From contig NZ_JMQI01000062.1 in NCBI RefSeq assembly GCF_000695625.1, positions 62,001-126,000 on the forward strand: 64,000 nt of DNA, in the 5' to 3' direction. A model generated the notes under the pieces. The model was not told the origin of the DNA and searched no databases. It worked only from the letters and a program-made list of their open reading frames with translations. Position numbers and translations under genes: made by a program. This document shows, piece after piece, positions 57,351 through 63,958 of the stretch (within the stretch, counting starts at the first letter, position 1; the number at the start of each line of letters is the position of its first letter). The DNA comes from Amycolatopsis rifamycinica. Lineage in GTDB: Bacteria; Actinomycetota; Actinomycetes; Mycobacteriales; Pseudonocardiaceae.

Positions 57351-57372
57351 AGAAAGAGAGTAGTTTCTCACT
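57351..57372. promoter_or_regulatory. Overlapping divergent leaderless promoters
   Basis: Only 22 bp separate two start codons. TAGTTT (57361-57366) is the -10 of the rightward tetR gene and TACTCT (minus strand, 57362-57357) the -10 of the SRPBCC gene; the boxes overlap by two bases. CCATAG/CTATGG and AGAAA/TTTCT inverted arms frame the gap, a ready TetR operator. Confidence 0.7.
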
Positions 57373-57987
57373 ATGGCTCGGACAACCCCCGGCGTCACCC
57401 GCCGCCGCATCCTCGACGAAGCCGTCCACCTCTTCGCCACCCGCGGCTACGACGCCACGTCCGTCGCCGACATCCAGACCGCCTGCGGCCTCCACCCCGG
57501 CAGCGGCGCCCTCTACAAGCACTTCCCGTCCAAAGCGGCCCTCCTCGAGGCCGCGGTCCACGACAACCTCGCACGCCTGGCCGCCCGCACCGCCGAAACC
57601 GCCGACGCCCGGTTGCCCGAGGACCCTCGCGAGGCCCTGCGCGTCCTCGCCGACGACGTCTGGGCCTTCATGGCCGCCGACCGAGACCTCATCCGCCTGA
57701 TGATCCGCGAGTTCACCGGCTTCCCGGAGCTGTTCGAACAGATGTGGCGGGGCGTGCTGGCCACCGTCTACCGCCGCGGCACCGAGTGGATCACCACGCT
57801 GCGGGACCAGGGGAGAGCCGAGGTGAGCGATCCGGAAGCCACCGCCGCGGTCCTCGTCGCATCGCTGACCTACTACCCGATCCTCGACGTCCTCATCGGA
57901 CACACCCCCGGCGACCTCGCCCCGGACCGCTTCCTCGCCGCCTGGCTCGACTCCTCGATCGCGGCCCTGCGGCTCACTTCCCGCTGA
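57373..57987 (+). CDS. TetR/AcrR family transcriptional regulator
   Basis: 204-aa repressor. HTH: RRRILDEAVHLFATRGYDAT with VADIQTACGLHPGSGALYKH; C-domain: LRVLADDVWAFMAADRDLIR. The ATG at 57373 is leaderless. It is divergent from the SRPBCC gene and probably represses both. Its stop codon is part of the hairpin at 57985-58009. Confidence 0.9.
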   Translation: MARTTPGVTRRRILDEAVHLFATRGYDATSVADIQTACGLHPGSGALYKHFPSKAALLEAAVHDNLARLAARTAETADARLPEDPREALRVLADDVWAFMAADRDLIRLMIREFTGFPELFEQMWRGVLATVYRRGTEWITTLRDQGRAEVSDPEATAAVLVASLTYYPILDVLIGHTPGDLAPDRFLAAWLDSSIAALRLTSR

Positions 57988-58009
57988 CCGCGGCACCCCG
58001 CCGCGGTCA
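57985..58009. terminator. Bidirectional hairpin built from both stop codons
   Basis: TGACCGCGGC (57985-57994) pairs exactly with GCCGCGGTCA (58000-58009) around ACCCC. The outer three bases of each arm are the stop codons of the tetR gene and of the convergent XRE gene, so the terminator uses the whole intergenic region. Confidence 0.8.
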
Positions 58010-58570
58010 GCTACCCCGCTTCACCAGCGCCACCAGGTACCGGCACGGCACCGAGCCCGGGTTCGCGAACACGCAGTCCGCCGCCGGCCCCAGCTGCAGG
58101 CAGTCCCCGGCGGCCAGCTCGTGCACCTCCGGCCCCTCGTGGAACCGCAAGTGCCCCTCCAGCACCCAGATCTGCTGGTGCAAGAACGCATACGTGCCCG
58201 ACGTCAACGGCACCTCAACCCCGCCCGGCAGCTCCACCTCCACCAGCTCCAGGGGACGACCGGCCGCGGGGGAGACCGACCGCCGCCGGTAGCCGGTGTC
58301 CGGATCGACCCACACCGGCTGCTCGGCCGCCCGCGCCAGCCGTCGCTCGTCACCCTCGGCCCGCGCGATCAGCTCCGACAACGTCAGGCCGAGCGCCGCC
58401 GACAGCTTCGCCAGCAACGCCGCCGTCGGCTGCACGTCACCCCGCTCGATCTTGCCGATCATCGCCCGTGACACCCCCGACCGGTCGGCCAGCGCGGCGA
58501 CCGAAAGGCCGTGCGACGTCCGGGCGGCGTGCACCGTGGCGGCCAAACGAGCAGTCAGGGGATCGGTCAT
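58007..58570 (-). CDS. XRE family regulator with C-terminal cupin domain
   Basis: 187-aa regulator. The N-terminal HTH is GLSVAALADRSGVSRAMIGK and KIERGDVQPTAALLAKLS. The cupin from residue about 110 has LHQQIWVLEGHLRFHEGPEV and LAAGDCLQLGPAAD. The ATG at 58570 has TAGTAT 8 nt upstream. It is divergent from a GNAT acetyltransferase with a small palindrome between. Relatives regulate amino-acid or polyamine genes. Confidence 0.88.
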   Translation of the reverse strand: MTDPLTARLAATVHAARTSHGLSVAALADRSGVSRAMIGKIERGDVQPTAALLAKLSAALGLTLSELIARAEGDERRLARAAEQPVWVDPDTGYRRRSVSPAAGRPLELVEVELPGGVEVPLTSGTYAFLHQQIWVLEGHLRFHEGPEVHELAAGDCLQLGPAADCVFANPGSVPCRYLVALVKRGS

Positions 58571-58588
58571 GACACGGGATACTATAGG

Positions 58589-58601
58589 AGCCACTGTGGC
58601 T
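58589..58601. promoter_or_regulatory. 13-bp palindrome between XRE and GNAT genes
   Basis: AGCCAC-T-GTGGCT is a perfect palindrome abutting TACCAT (58601-58606), the likely -10 box of the GNAT gene, and about 19 bp from the XRE start. It is the best candidate operator for the XRE-cupin protein. Confidence 0.6.
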
Positions 58602-58613
58602 ACCATGTGAGCC

Positions 58614-59129
58614 ATGATCCGACACGCCACCCCGCGCGCCGCCGCCGCCTGCGCCGCCCTCTACGCGCCCTACGTCACCGACACCGCCGTCTCCTTCGAA
58701 ACCGAACCACCCGACGCCACCGAAATGGCCCGCCGCATCGCCGCCGCCCACGCCTGGTTCGTCCTCGAAGACGACGGCCACGTCGCCGGCTACGCCTACG
58801 CCACCCGCTTCGCCGAACGCGCCGCCTACCGCTGGTCCTGCGAGACGAGCATCTACCTCGAACAGGGCCGTCGCCGCACCGGAGCCGGACGCGCCCTCTA
58901 CGAAGCACTGTTCGAGCGGCTGCGCGCCCGCGGGTTCTGCCGCGCCTTCGCCGGCATGACCCTGCCGAACGAGGCCAGCGCCGGCCTCCACCGCGCCCTC
59001 GGCTTCGAGCCCGCCGGCGTCTACCGCCGGGTCGGGTGGAAGCACGGCGCCTGGCGGGACGTCGCCTGGGTCCAGAAGGACCTTCGCGCAACCGAAGGTT
59101 GCACATCTGCGCCCGGCGAGCTAACGTGA
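58614..59129 (+). CDS. GNAT family N-acetyltransferase (phosphinothricin acetyltransferase-like)
   Basis: 171-aa acetyltransferase. It opens IRHATPRAAAACAALYAPYV, typical of the Pat/Bar-like group, with RWSCETSIYLEQGRRRTGAG as the acetyl-CoA pyrophosphate loop (Q-x-x-R-x-x-G-A/G) and GFCRAFAGMTLPNEASAGLH. Relatives acetylate phosphinothricin, methionine sulfoximine or similar amines. The ATG at 58614 is 7 nt after TACCAT. Its 3' end contains the first operator of the next operon. Confidence 0.88.
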   Translation: MIRHATPRAAAACAALYAPYVTDTAVSFETEPPDATEMARRIAAAHAWFVLEDDGHVAGYAYATRFAERAAYRWSCETSIYLEQGRRRTGAGRALYEALFERLRARGFCRAFAGMTLPNEASAGLHRALGFEPAGVYRRVGWKHGAWRDVAWVQKDLRATEGCTSAPGELT

Positions 59130-59147
59130 AACGCAACCAAACGTTGC
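59088..59147 (+). promoter_or_regulatory. Promoter with two ArsR-type operators for the SRPBCC-ArsR-SRPBCC operon
   Basis: GCAACC-GAA-GGTTGC (59088-59102) and GCAAC-CAAAC-GTTGC (59133-59147) are 45 bp apart. Between them is a promoter of TTGCAC (59099-59104), a 17-bp spacer and TAACGT (59122-59127). The first operator overlaps the -35; the second lies just downstream of the start point. AAAGGAG precedes the ATG at 59161. Confidence 0.8.
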
Positions 59148-59160
59148 ACAAAGGAGCGGC

Positions 59161-59607
59161 ATGGACCACGGCACCCTCGAACGGGAAATCCACATCGACG
59201 CCACCCCCGACGTCGTCTTCGACGTCGTGAGCAACCCGGAACACGTCCGCGAATGGTGGACCGACGAAGCCGAATACCCCGTCGAACCCGGGGGAGAAGG
59301 CCGCATCGGCTTCGGCGGACACTGGGTCCAGTTCACCGTCGTCGACGCCGTCCCCCCGAAACACTTCTCCTTCCGCTGGACCCACGCCGAAGGCGAAACC
59401 GCCGCCCCCGGCAACTCCTTCCTCGTCGTCTTCGACCTCGAACCCGACGGCACCGGCACCCGCCTCCGGATGACCGAAACCGGCTTCCGCGAACGCGGCT
59501 GGGACGAAGCCAAGATCGCCGCCGAATACACCGACCACGTCAGCGGCTGGGACCAGTTCCTGCCCCGCCTGCCCGGCTACGCCGCCAAGGTGGGAGCCAC
59601 CCGGTGA
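59161..59607 (+). CDS. SRPBCC/AHSA1 domain protein
   Basis: 148-aa START-like protein (EREIHIDATPDVVFDVVSNP, EHVREWWTDEAEYPVEPG, GTGTRLRMTETGFRERGWDE). It is first in a three-gene operon and overlaps the arsR start by GTGA. The ligand is unknown. The arsR gene is sandwiched between two SRPBCC genes, unlike the other two modules. Confidence 0.9.
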   Translation: MDHGTLEREIHIDATPDVVFDVVSNPEHVREWWTDEAEYPVEPGGEGRIGFGGHWVQFTVVDAVPPKHFSFRWTHAEGETAAPGNSFLVVFDLEPDGTGTRLRMTETGFRERGWDEAKIAAEYTDHVSGWDQFLPRLPGYAAKVGATR

Positions 59608-59948
59608 CCACCGCCGTCGACGACGACCTCTGGTCGGCCATCGGCGACCCCACCCGTCGCCGCCTGCTCGACCTGCTGCTGAACCAGGGGAGCGCCACCG
59701 CCACCGGCCTCAGCGAACACCTGCCGGTCACCCGCCAGGCCGTCGCCAAACACCTCGCCGTCCTCGACCGCGCCGGCCTCGTCCACGCCCACGCCGAAGG
59801 ACGCGAAAAACAGTTCCGCGTCGACGAAGCCCAGCTCGCCCGCGCCGTCGCCCAGCTCACCGAAGTGGGCAACGCCTGGGACGCCCGGCTCCGCCGCATC
59901 AAGCGCATCGCCGAAACCATCGAGAAGAAGACCGAAAGGAAACCGTAG
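59604..59948 (+). CDS. ArsR family winged-helix repressor
   Basis: 114-aa regulator (DDDLWSAIGDPTRRRLLDLL, recognition region HLPVTRQAVAKHLAVLDRAG, wing EGREKQFRVDEAQL). The GTG at 59604 overlaps the preceding stop. It has no metal-binding cysteines. It is the likely ligand of the two GCAAC/GTTGC operators upstream of the operon. Confidence 0.9.
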   Translation: MTTAVDDDLWSAIGDPTRRRLLDLLLNQGSATATGLSEHLPVTRQAVAKHLAVLDRAGLVHAHAEGREKQFRVDEAQLARAVAQLTEVGNAWDARLRRIKRIAETIEKKTERKP

Positions 59949-59951
59949 AAA

Positions 59952-60392
59952 ATGGACATCCTGCACCGCATCGGCGTCAAGGGCGGCACGCCGGAGAAGG
60001 TCTACGACGCCCTCACCACGATCGACGGCCTCGCCGGCTGGTGGACCGAGAAGACCGAAGGGGAGACCGGCATCGGCGACGTGATCGCCTTCCGCTTCAT
60101 CCCGGGCGGTTTCGACATGAAGGTCCTCGAACTCGACCCGGGCCGGCTCGTCCGCTGGGAGGTCGTCGACGGCCCGCCCGAGTGGATCGGCACGACGATC
60201 CGCTGGGAGCTCCAGCAGCGCGACGAGCACACGATCGTCCTGTTCAAGCACGAAGGCTGGCGCGAGGCGGGCGAGTTCATGCACCACTGCAGCACGAAGT
60301 GGGCGATCTACCTGATGAGCCTCAAGCAGCTCGTGGAGACCGGGGAGGGCGCCCCGGCACCGCGGGACGTGATGATCAGCGACTGGCACTGA
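59952..60392 (+). CDS. SRPBCC/AHSA1 domain protein
   Basis: 146-aa START-like protein (ILHRIGVKGGTPEKVYDALT, GLAGWWTEKTEGETGIGD, LFKHEGWREAGEFMHHCSTK). The ATG lies 4 bp after the arsR stop, with AAAGGAAA upstream. It is the last gene before the dif region. Its sequence differs considerably from the first SRPBCC in the operon, so the two may bind different ligands or form a heterodimer. Confidence 0.9.
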   Translation: MDILHRIGVKGGTPEKVYDALTTIDGLAGWWTEKTEGETGIGDVIAFRFIPGGFDMKVLELDPGRLVRWEVVDGPPEWIGTTIRWELQQRDEHTIVLFKHEGWREAGEFMHHCSTKWAIYLMSLKQLVETGEGAPAPRDVMISDWH

Positions 60393-60405
60393 GGACACTG
60401 ACGTT

Positions 60406-60433
60406 ACTTGACATAATGTACATTATCGGCACT
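60406..60433 (-). other. dif: Chromosomal dif site (XerC/XerD recombination site)
   Basis: Read on the minus strand: AGTGCCGATAAT followed by GTACATTATGTCAAGT. It matches the actinobacterial dif consensus as I recall it at 25 of 28 positions, with all mismatches among the first three bases. The core GCCGATAATGTACATTATG is intact. XerCD act here to resolve chromosome dimers, and FtsK loads at the site. It lies 13 bp after an ordinary gene, with no gene disrupted. It implies that this is the replication terminus of a circular chromosome. Confidence 0.85.
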
Positions 60434-60866
60434 TGGTCACACGCTGGGCCGAGCGCCGAGAGGGGCGCAGAATCCGGGGGTCGGACCGTCTTCCGATGGA
60501 AGCGTGCAGCTTCACCTGGACGGCTCCTGACCCGGTATGGCGGCCCCTCGAGCCGCGACGCCAGCGAGGTGAGCCCTCGGAAGGGCGACAGCATCCCCTG
60601 AGGGCTGGTGGCCCAACGTCCAGTCACTCGACCTCAAAACGTCACGGTGACGAAACTGAGTGAGACTCAGAGGTCGACGTCGTCGTTCGACACGGTTGAT
60701 GTCACGCGGATTCACGACCCGGACTCCGGCGCCGCCTCTGGCGTCTCACGCGAGCCGGTGTCGAACATGTGTGCGGCACGCCCCCGAAACGCGACACGAG
60801 GGCGTCTGAAGGCTCGGGATGGGTTCCCGGAGAAGTCCGTGTCCCCCAAGGGGAAGATCCTGGGTC
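60434..60866. other. Gene-free, hairpin-rich region between dif and the dif-like palindrome
   Basis: No convincing reading frame or known RNA family is seen in these 433 bp. Structures that can be read are AGCCCTC/GAGGGCT arms (60572-60578 and 60600-60606), the 13-bp palindrome CGTCAC-G-GTGACG (60640-60652) and CTGAGT-GAG-ACTCAG (60656-60670). They may be accessory protein sites or an unknown structured RNA. Confidence 0.6.
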
Positions 60867-60914
60867 ACCCCGGCATTTCATGCATAATTGCCATTATGCA
60901 TGAAATGCCGGGGT
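60867..60914. repeat. 48-bp perfect palindrome with dif-like core
   Basis: Arms of 22 bp (ACCCCGGCATTTCATG..., 60867-60888 and 60893-60914) are exact complements around TGCC. The centre reads CATAAT-TGCC-ATTATG, the same ATAAT-N4-ATTAT arrangement as in dif (ATAAT-GTAC-ATTAT). It sits 47 bp before the recombinase ATG at 60962. It could be a recombination core site or a strong operator or terminator. Confidence 0.7.
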
Positions 60915-60961
60915 CGGGACCGGCCGCGGAAACTGTCGGTGGTGTGCGGTACAAGATCCAC

Positions 60962-61924
60962 ATGAAGGTTTCCGAGGCTCAGCAAGCCTTCTTCGCCGCC
61001 CGCCGCCCGCGCAAGGACTCCCCGCACACGACCGACGCCTACCGCCGGGATCTCGCCGGCATCACCACTCTCCTGGTTTCGGAGCTCGGCCGCCCGGCCG
61101 AGGACCTGGAGGTCGCCGACCTCACCGGGCCGGCGCTGCGGGCGGCGTTCGGCGTGTTCGCGGACGGGCACGCGAAGAGCTCGGTGCTGCGGGCGTGGTC
61201 GACGTGGAACCAGTTCCTGACGTTCTGCGTGGCCGACGGGCTGCTGGCGGGCAACCCGATGGGTGCGGTGGCGCGGCCGCGGACGCCGGCGTTGACGCCG
61301 AAGCCGTTGCGGGGTGAGGAAACGCCGGAGCAGCTGCTGTCGGCGGCGGCCGCGGGGTCGCGGCGCGCGCGGGACCCGTGGCAGGAGCGGGACGTGCTGG
61401 TGATCGCGCTGGGGCTGGTGGCGGGGTTGCGGGCGGCGGAGATGCGGGCGCTGACGTCGCGGTCGCTGGTGGGGCGCGCCGGTGAGCTGCGGTTGCACGT
61501 AAAGGGGAAGGGCAGCCGGGACCGGTCGATTCCGGTGCAGCCGGTACTGGCGGAGCTGATCGAGCGGTACCGGGAGTCGTGCCGGGTGCGGTTTCCGAAC
61601 GTGCGGTTCTCCCCTGGTTCGCCGTTGCTGCTGGATCGGGCGGGTGAGCCGATCGGGCGGGGTGCGCTGGAGTACCTCGTGAAGTCGTGTTACCGGGGTG
61701 CGGGGTTGCACGACCGGGTGCCGGTGGGGGCGAATCTGCACGCGTTGCGGCACACGTTCGCGACGCGGCTGGCGGAGGACGGGGCGACGGCGTCGGAGAT
61801 CATGGCGTTGCTGGGGCACGCGAGCTTGGCGACGAGCCAGAACTACATCGAGGCGACGGGCCGGGAGCAGCGGGCGGCGGCGGCGAGCAACCGGACTTAT
61901 CGGGCGTTGGACACCTTGGGCTGA
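60962..61924 (+). CDS. Xer-like tyrosine recombinase
   Basis: 320-aa site-specific recombinase. The core-binding domain spans about residues 5-100 (FFAARRPRKDSPHTTDAYRR). The catalytic residues are complete: Arg in GLVAGLRAAEMRALT, Lys in VKGKGSRDRSIPVQ, H-x-x-R in LHALRHTFATRLAE, His in LLGHASLATSQ and Tyr in QNYIEATG. The length and spacing match XerC/XerD more than phage integrases. The ATG at 60962 is chosen; in-frame ATGs at 60897 and 60906 lie inside the palindrome. It is 529 bp from dif. It may be a second Xer system, an element-borne recombinase, or one that acts on the nearby palindrome. Confidence 0.88.
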   Translation: MKVSEAQQAFFAARRPRKDSPHTTDAYRRDLAGITTLLVSELGRPAEDLEVADLTGPALRAAFGVFADGHAKSSVLRAWSTWNQFLTFCVADGLLAGNPMGAVARPRTPALTPKPLRGEETPEQLLSAAAAGSRRARDPWQERDVLVIALGLVAGLRAAEMRALTSRSLVGRAGELRLHVKGKGSRDRSIPVQPVLAELIERYRESCRVRFPNVRFSPGSPLLLDRAGEPIGRGALEYLVKSCYRGAGLHDRVPVGANLHALRHTFATRLAEDGATASEIMALLGHASLATSQNYIEATGREQRAAAASNRTYRALDTLG

Positions 61925-61934
61925 GTACCGCGAT

Positions 61935-62041
61935 GGACGACACGCGTGCTGGGGCGGACGACACGCGTGCCTGGATGGACGACACGGCGTCGGCCGGCGG
62001 GCGGGCGGGTCGTGTCGTCCGGCTGGGTACGCGTGTCGTCC
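61935..62041. repeat. 21-bp-phased inverted/direct repeats with core GGACGACACGCGTG
   Basis: Three units start at 61935, 61956 and 61977 (GGACGACACGCGTG twice, GGACGACACGGCGT once), exactly 21 bp apart. Two inverted units end at 62020 (CGTGTCGTCC) and 62041 (ACGCGTGTCGTCC), again 21 bp apart. The two groups could pair into a long hairpin. It lies between the convergent recombinase and zinc-finger genes, and is the same repeat as at 25234-25293. Confidence 0.85.
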
Positions 62042-62046
62042 GTGGG

Positions 62047-62427
62047 TCAGCGGAGTTGTTCGAGGTCCTTGGCGGCGCGGGCGATCTCTTCGGCGAGTCC
62101 GCGGAGTTCTCGCGGGTCGGCGCCGTCGTCGGCGGCGGTGACGATGTCTTCGGCCGCGCAGCGGAGCTGGAAGAGGCGGTCCTGGAGGGCCGCGATTTCG
62201 GTGTCGGAGAGGACGACGGCGTCTTCGGGGAGTCCGCTGCGCTGGAGTGCGGTGCGGCGTTCGTAGGCGCGTTGGCGGCAGGATTGGCCGCAGTAGCGCC
62301 GGCGGCGGCCGACGTTGCCGCCTTCGGGGAGGCGTCGTCCGCACCAGCCGCAGTGCTTGGGGGCGCCTCGGCGGGCCGGGGCGAGTTCGATGGTGGTCGG
62401 CTGGGTCAGTTCGGCGGCTTCCCTCAC
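62047..62427 (-). CDS. Small zinc-finger/coiled-coil protein
   Basis: 126-aa protein. The zinc site is C26-x2-C29-x16-C46-x3-C50 (HCGWCGRRLPEGG, RRRRYCGQSCRQRAYERR). A helical C-terminal half follows (VVLSDTEIAALQDRLFQL, ELRGLAEEIARAAKDLEQL). The GTG at 62427 is chosen because TAGGGT lies 7 nt upstream; an ATG at 62460 is also in frame. It is convergent with the Xer-like gene. The finger pattern resembles that of the coiled-coil protein at 37054, suggesting related DNA-associated roles. Confidence 0.75.
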   Translation of the reverse strand: MREAAELTQPTTIELAPARRGAPKHCGWCGRRLPEGGNVGRRRRYCGQSCRQRAYERRTALQRSGLPEDAVVLSDTEIAALQDRLFQLRCAAEDIVTAADDGADPRELRGLAEEIARAAKDLEQLR

Positions 62428-62493
62428 CCGGGAGACCCTAGCTGGCCACCGTTTGCTCATGCCGGGGTCATGGCGGAAGGGCACACTGGGGGG

Positions 62494-63285
62494 ATGCACG
62501 CGTCGTTCCCGTACCTGGCCGATCCGGTCCCCCGTGCCTTCGCTCACCGGGGGTGGCACCTCGGTGAGCTCGAGGGGCTGGAGAACTCGTTGCCGGCGTT
62601 CCGGCGGGCGTGTGCGGAGGGGTACCGGTACCTGGAGACGGATGTGCACGCGACGGCGGACGGTGTGGTGGTGGTGCACCACGACCCGGATCTGGACCGG
62701 ACGACCGATGGCGCGGGGCCGATCGCGGCGCAGACGTGGGAGCAGCTGAAGAACGTCAAGGTGGCCGGGAAGGTGCCGTTGTCGCGGCTGGAGGACGTGC
62801 TCGAAGAGCTGCCGGACGCGCGGTTCAACGTGGACGTGAAGTCCGATCGGGCGGTGGAGCCGTTCGTGCGGGTGCTGGAGCGGGCGAAGGCGTTCGACCG
62901 GGTGGCGGGGGCGGCGTTTTCGGATGCGCGGCTGGTGCGGTTGCGGAAGCTGGCGGGGCCGCGGCTGGTGACGGCGATGGGGCCGCGGTCGGCGTTCGCG
63001 TTGTGGGCGCGGGGCCGGTTGCCGCTGCTCCCCCTGGGCCGGCTGGTGCTGGGGGCGATGGCTCAGGTGCCGGTGCGGCAGGGGGCGTTGCGGGTGGTGG
63101 ACAAGGCGTTCCTGGCGATGGCCGGCCGTTCGGGCATCGAGGTGCACACGTGGACGATCGACGATCCGGCGGAGATGCGGATGTTGCTGGATCTGGGGGT
63201 GCACGGGATCGTGACGGATCGCCCGGACCTGCTGCGTGAGGTGCTGATCGAGCGGGGTGCGTGGCGGCAGTCCCAGGACTCGTGA
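62494..63285 (+). CDS. Glycerophosphodiester phosphodiesterase
   Basis: 263-aa GDPD-family enzyme with the TIM-barrel signature: RAFAHRGWHLGELEGLENSL (His and Glu), RYLETDVHATADGVVVVHHD (Glu, Asp, His) and DARFNVDVKSDRAVEPF. It hydrolyses glycerophosphodiesters to glycerol-3-phosphate and an alcohol. The ATG at 62494 follows GGGGGG, with GGAAGGG further up. No signal peptide is evident. C-terminal blocks GIEVHTWTIDDPAEMRML and GIVTDRPDLL are intact. Confidence 0.92.
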   Translation: MHASFPYLADPVPRAFAHRGWHLGELEGLENSLPAFRRACAEGYRYLETDVHATADGVVVVHHDPDLDRTTDGAGPIAAQTWEQLKNVKVAGKVPLSRLEDVLEELPDARFNVDVKSDRAVEPFVRVLERAKAFDRVAGAAFSDARLVRLRKLAGPRLVTAMGPRSAFALWARGRLPLLPLGRLVLGAMAQVPVRQGALRVVDKAFLAMAGRSGIEVHTWTIDDPAEMRMLLDLGVHGIVTDRPDLLREVLIERGAWRQSQDS

Positions 63286-63289
63286 GGGG

Positions 63290-63958
63290 TCAGCGGGGTG
63301 GTTTGCCGGTCCAGGCGGCTTCCCAGGTCTTGGGGCCGAGGAGGCCGCTGTCCTTGATGCCGTTGGCGCGTTGGAGGTCGAGGACGGCGGTGCGGGTTTT
63401 TTCGAGGTAGCAGCCGGTGCCGGTGAAGCCGTAGCCGAAGGCGTTCATGCGGAGCTGGAAGGTCTTGAGCGGGTCGGCGCAGTCGCCGTAGCGGTAGACG
63501 ACGCCGGGCCAAGCGGGTTTGGGGCCGCCGGGGCCGGGTGGTGGTGCGGGGAGGTCGCCGCCGCCGATGTAGGCGGATTCGGTGTAGGTGGGGACGCGTT
63601 TGCTGCGGGCGTCGGCGTCGGCGGCGAGTTTGAGCATGCCGGCGCACTGCCAGGGTTGCCAGCCGCGCATGCGGTAGAGGTAGAGGGCGCGGTAGTCCTG
63701 TTCGGCAGGGGTGGCCTGGTCGGGGCGGCCTTGGCCGCCGACGCTGCGCCAGGTGGGCAGGTCGAACTGGTAGGCGCCGTAGTAGCCGTTGCCGGTGTTG
63801 GTGGCGTAGCGGCCGCTGGATTCGCACATGCGGAGCTTGGCCCAGGCGGTCGCCGCGGGGTCCGCGGAGGCGGCGGCGGGGGTGGTCAGCGGCAGACCCG
63901 TGACGGCGAGGGCGAGGAGCAGGAGTCTCGCCACGGTGCGTCGGCCGTTCTGGATCAT
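63290..63958 (-). CDS. Rpf-like transglycosylase with peptidoglycan-binding domain, secreted
   Basis: 222-aa exported cell-wall enzyme. It has a signal peptide (RRTVARLLLLALAVTGLPL, cut near ASA). The resuscitation-promoting-factor/transglycosylase domain (AWAKLRMCESSGRYATNTGN then GYYGAYQFDLPTWRSVGG) carries the catalytic Glu. A Pro-rich linker is followed by a C-terminal peptidoglycan-binding region (FQLRMNAFGYGFTGTGCYLE, DLQRANGIKDSGLLGPKTWE). The ATG at 63958 has TACTGT 6 nt upstream (minus strand), fitting a leaderless mRNA. It cleaves peptidoglycan during growth or germination. Confidence 0.9.
   Translation of the reverse strand: MIQNGRRTVARLLLLALAVTGLPLTTPAAASADPAATAWAKLRMCESSGRYATNTGNGYYGAYQFDLPTWRSVGGQGRPDQATPAEQDYRALYLYRMRGWQPWQCAGMLKLAADADARSKRVPTYTESAYIGGGDLPAPPPGPGGPKPAWPGVVYRYGDCADPLKTFQLRMNAFGYGFTGTGCYLEKTRTAVLDLQRANGIKDSGLLGPKTWEAAWTGKPPR

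Noticed and set aside
60434..60866. tRNA, tmRNA, RNase P RNA or known riboswitch in the gap after dif
   Set aside because: None of the conserved sequence landmarks of these RNAs can be found in it.
32488..61924. A prophage or integrative element bounded by the two tyrosine recombinases
   Set aside because: No phage structural, replication, relaxase or transfer genes lie between them, and the content is ordinary chromosomal regulation and metabolism.
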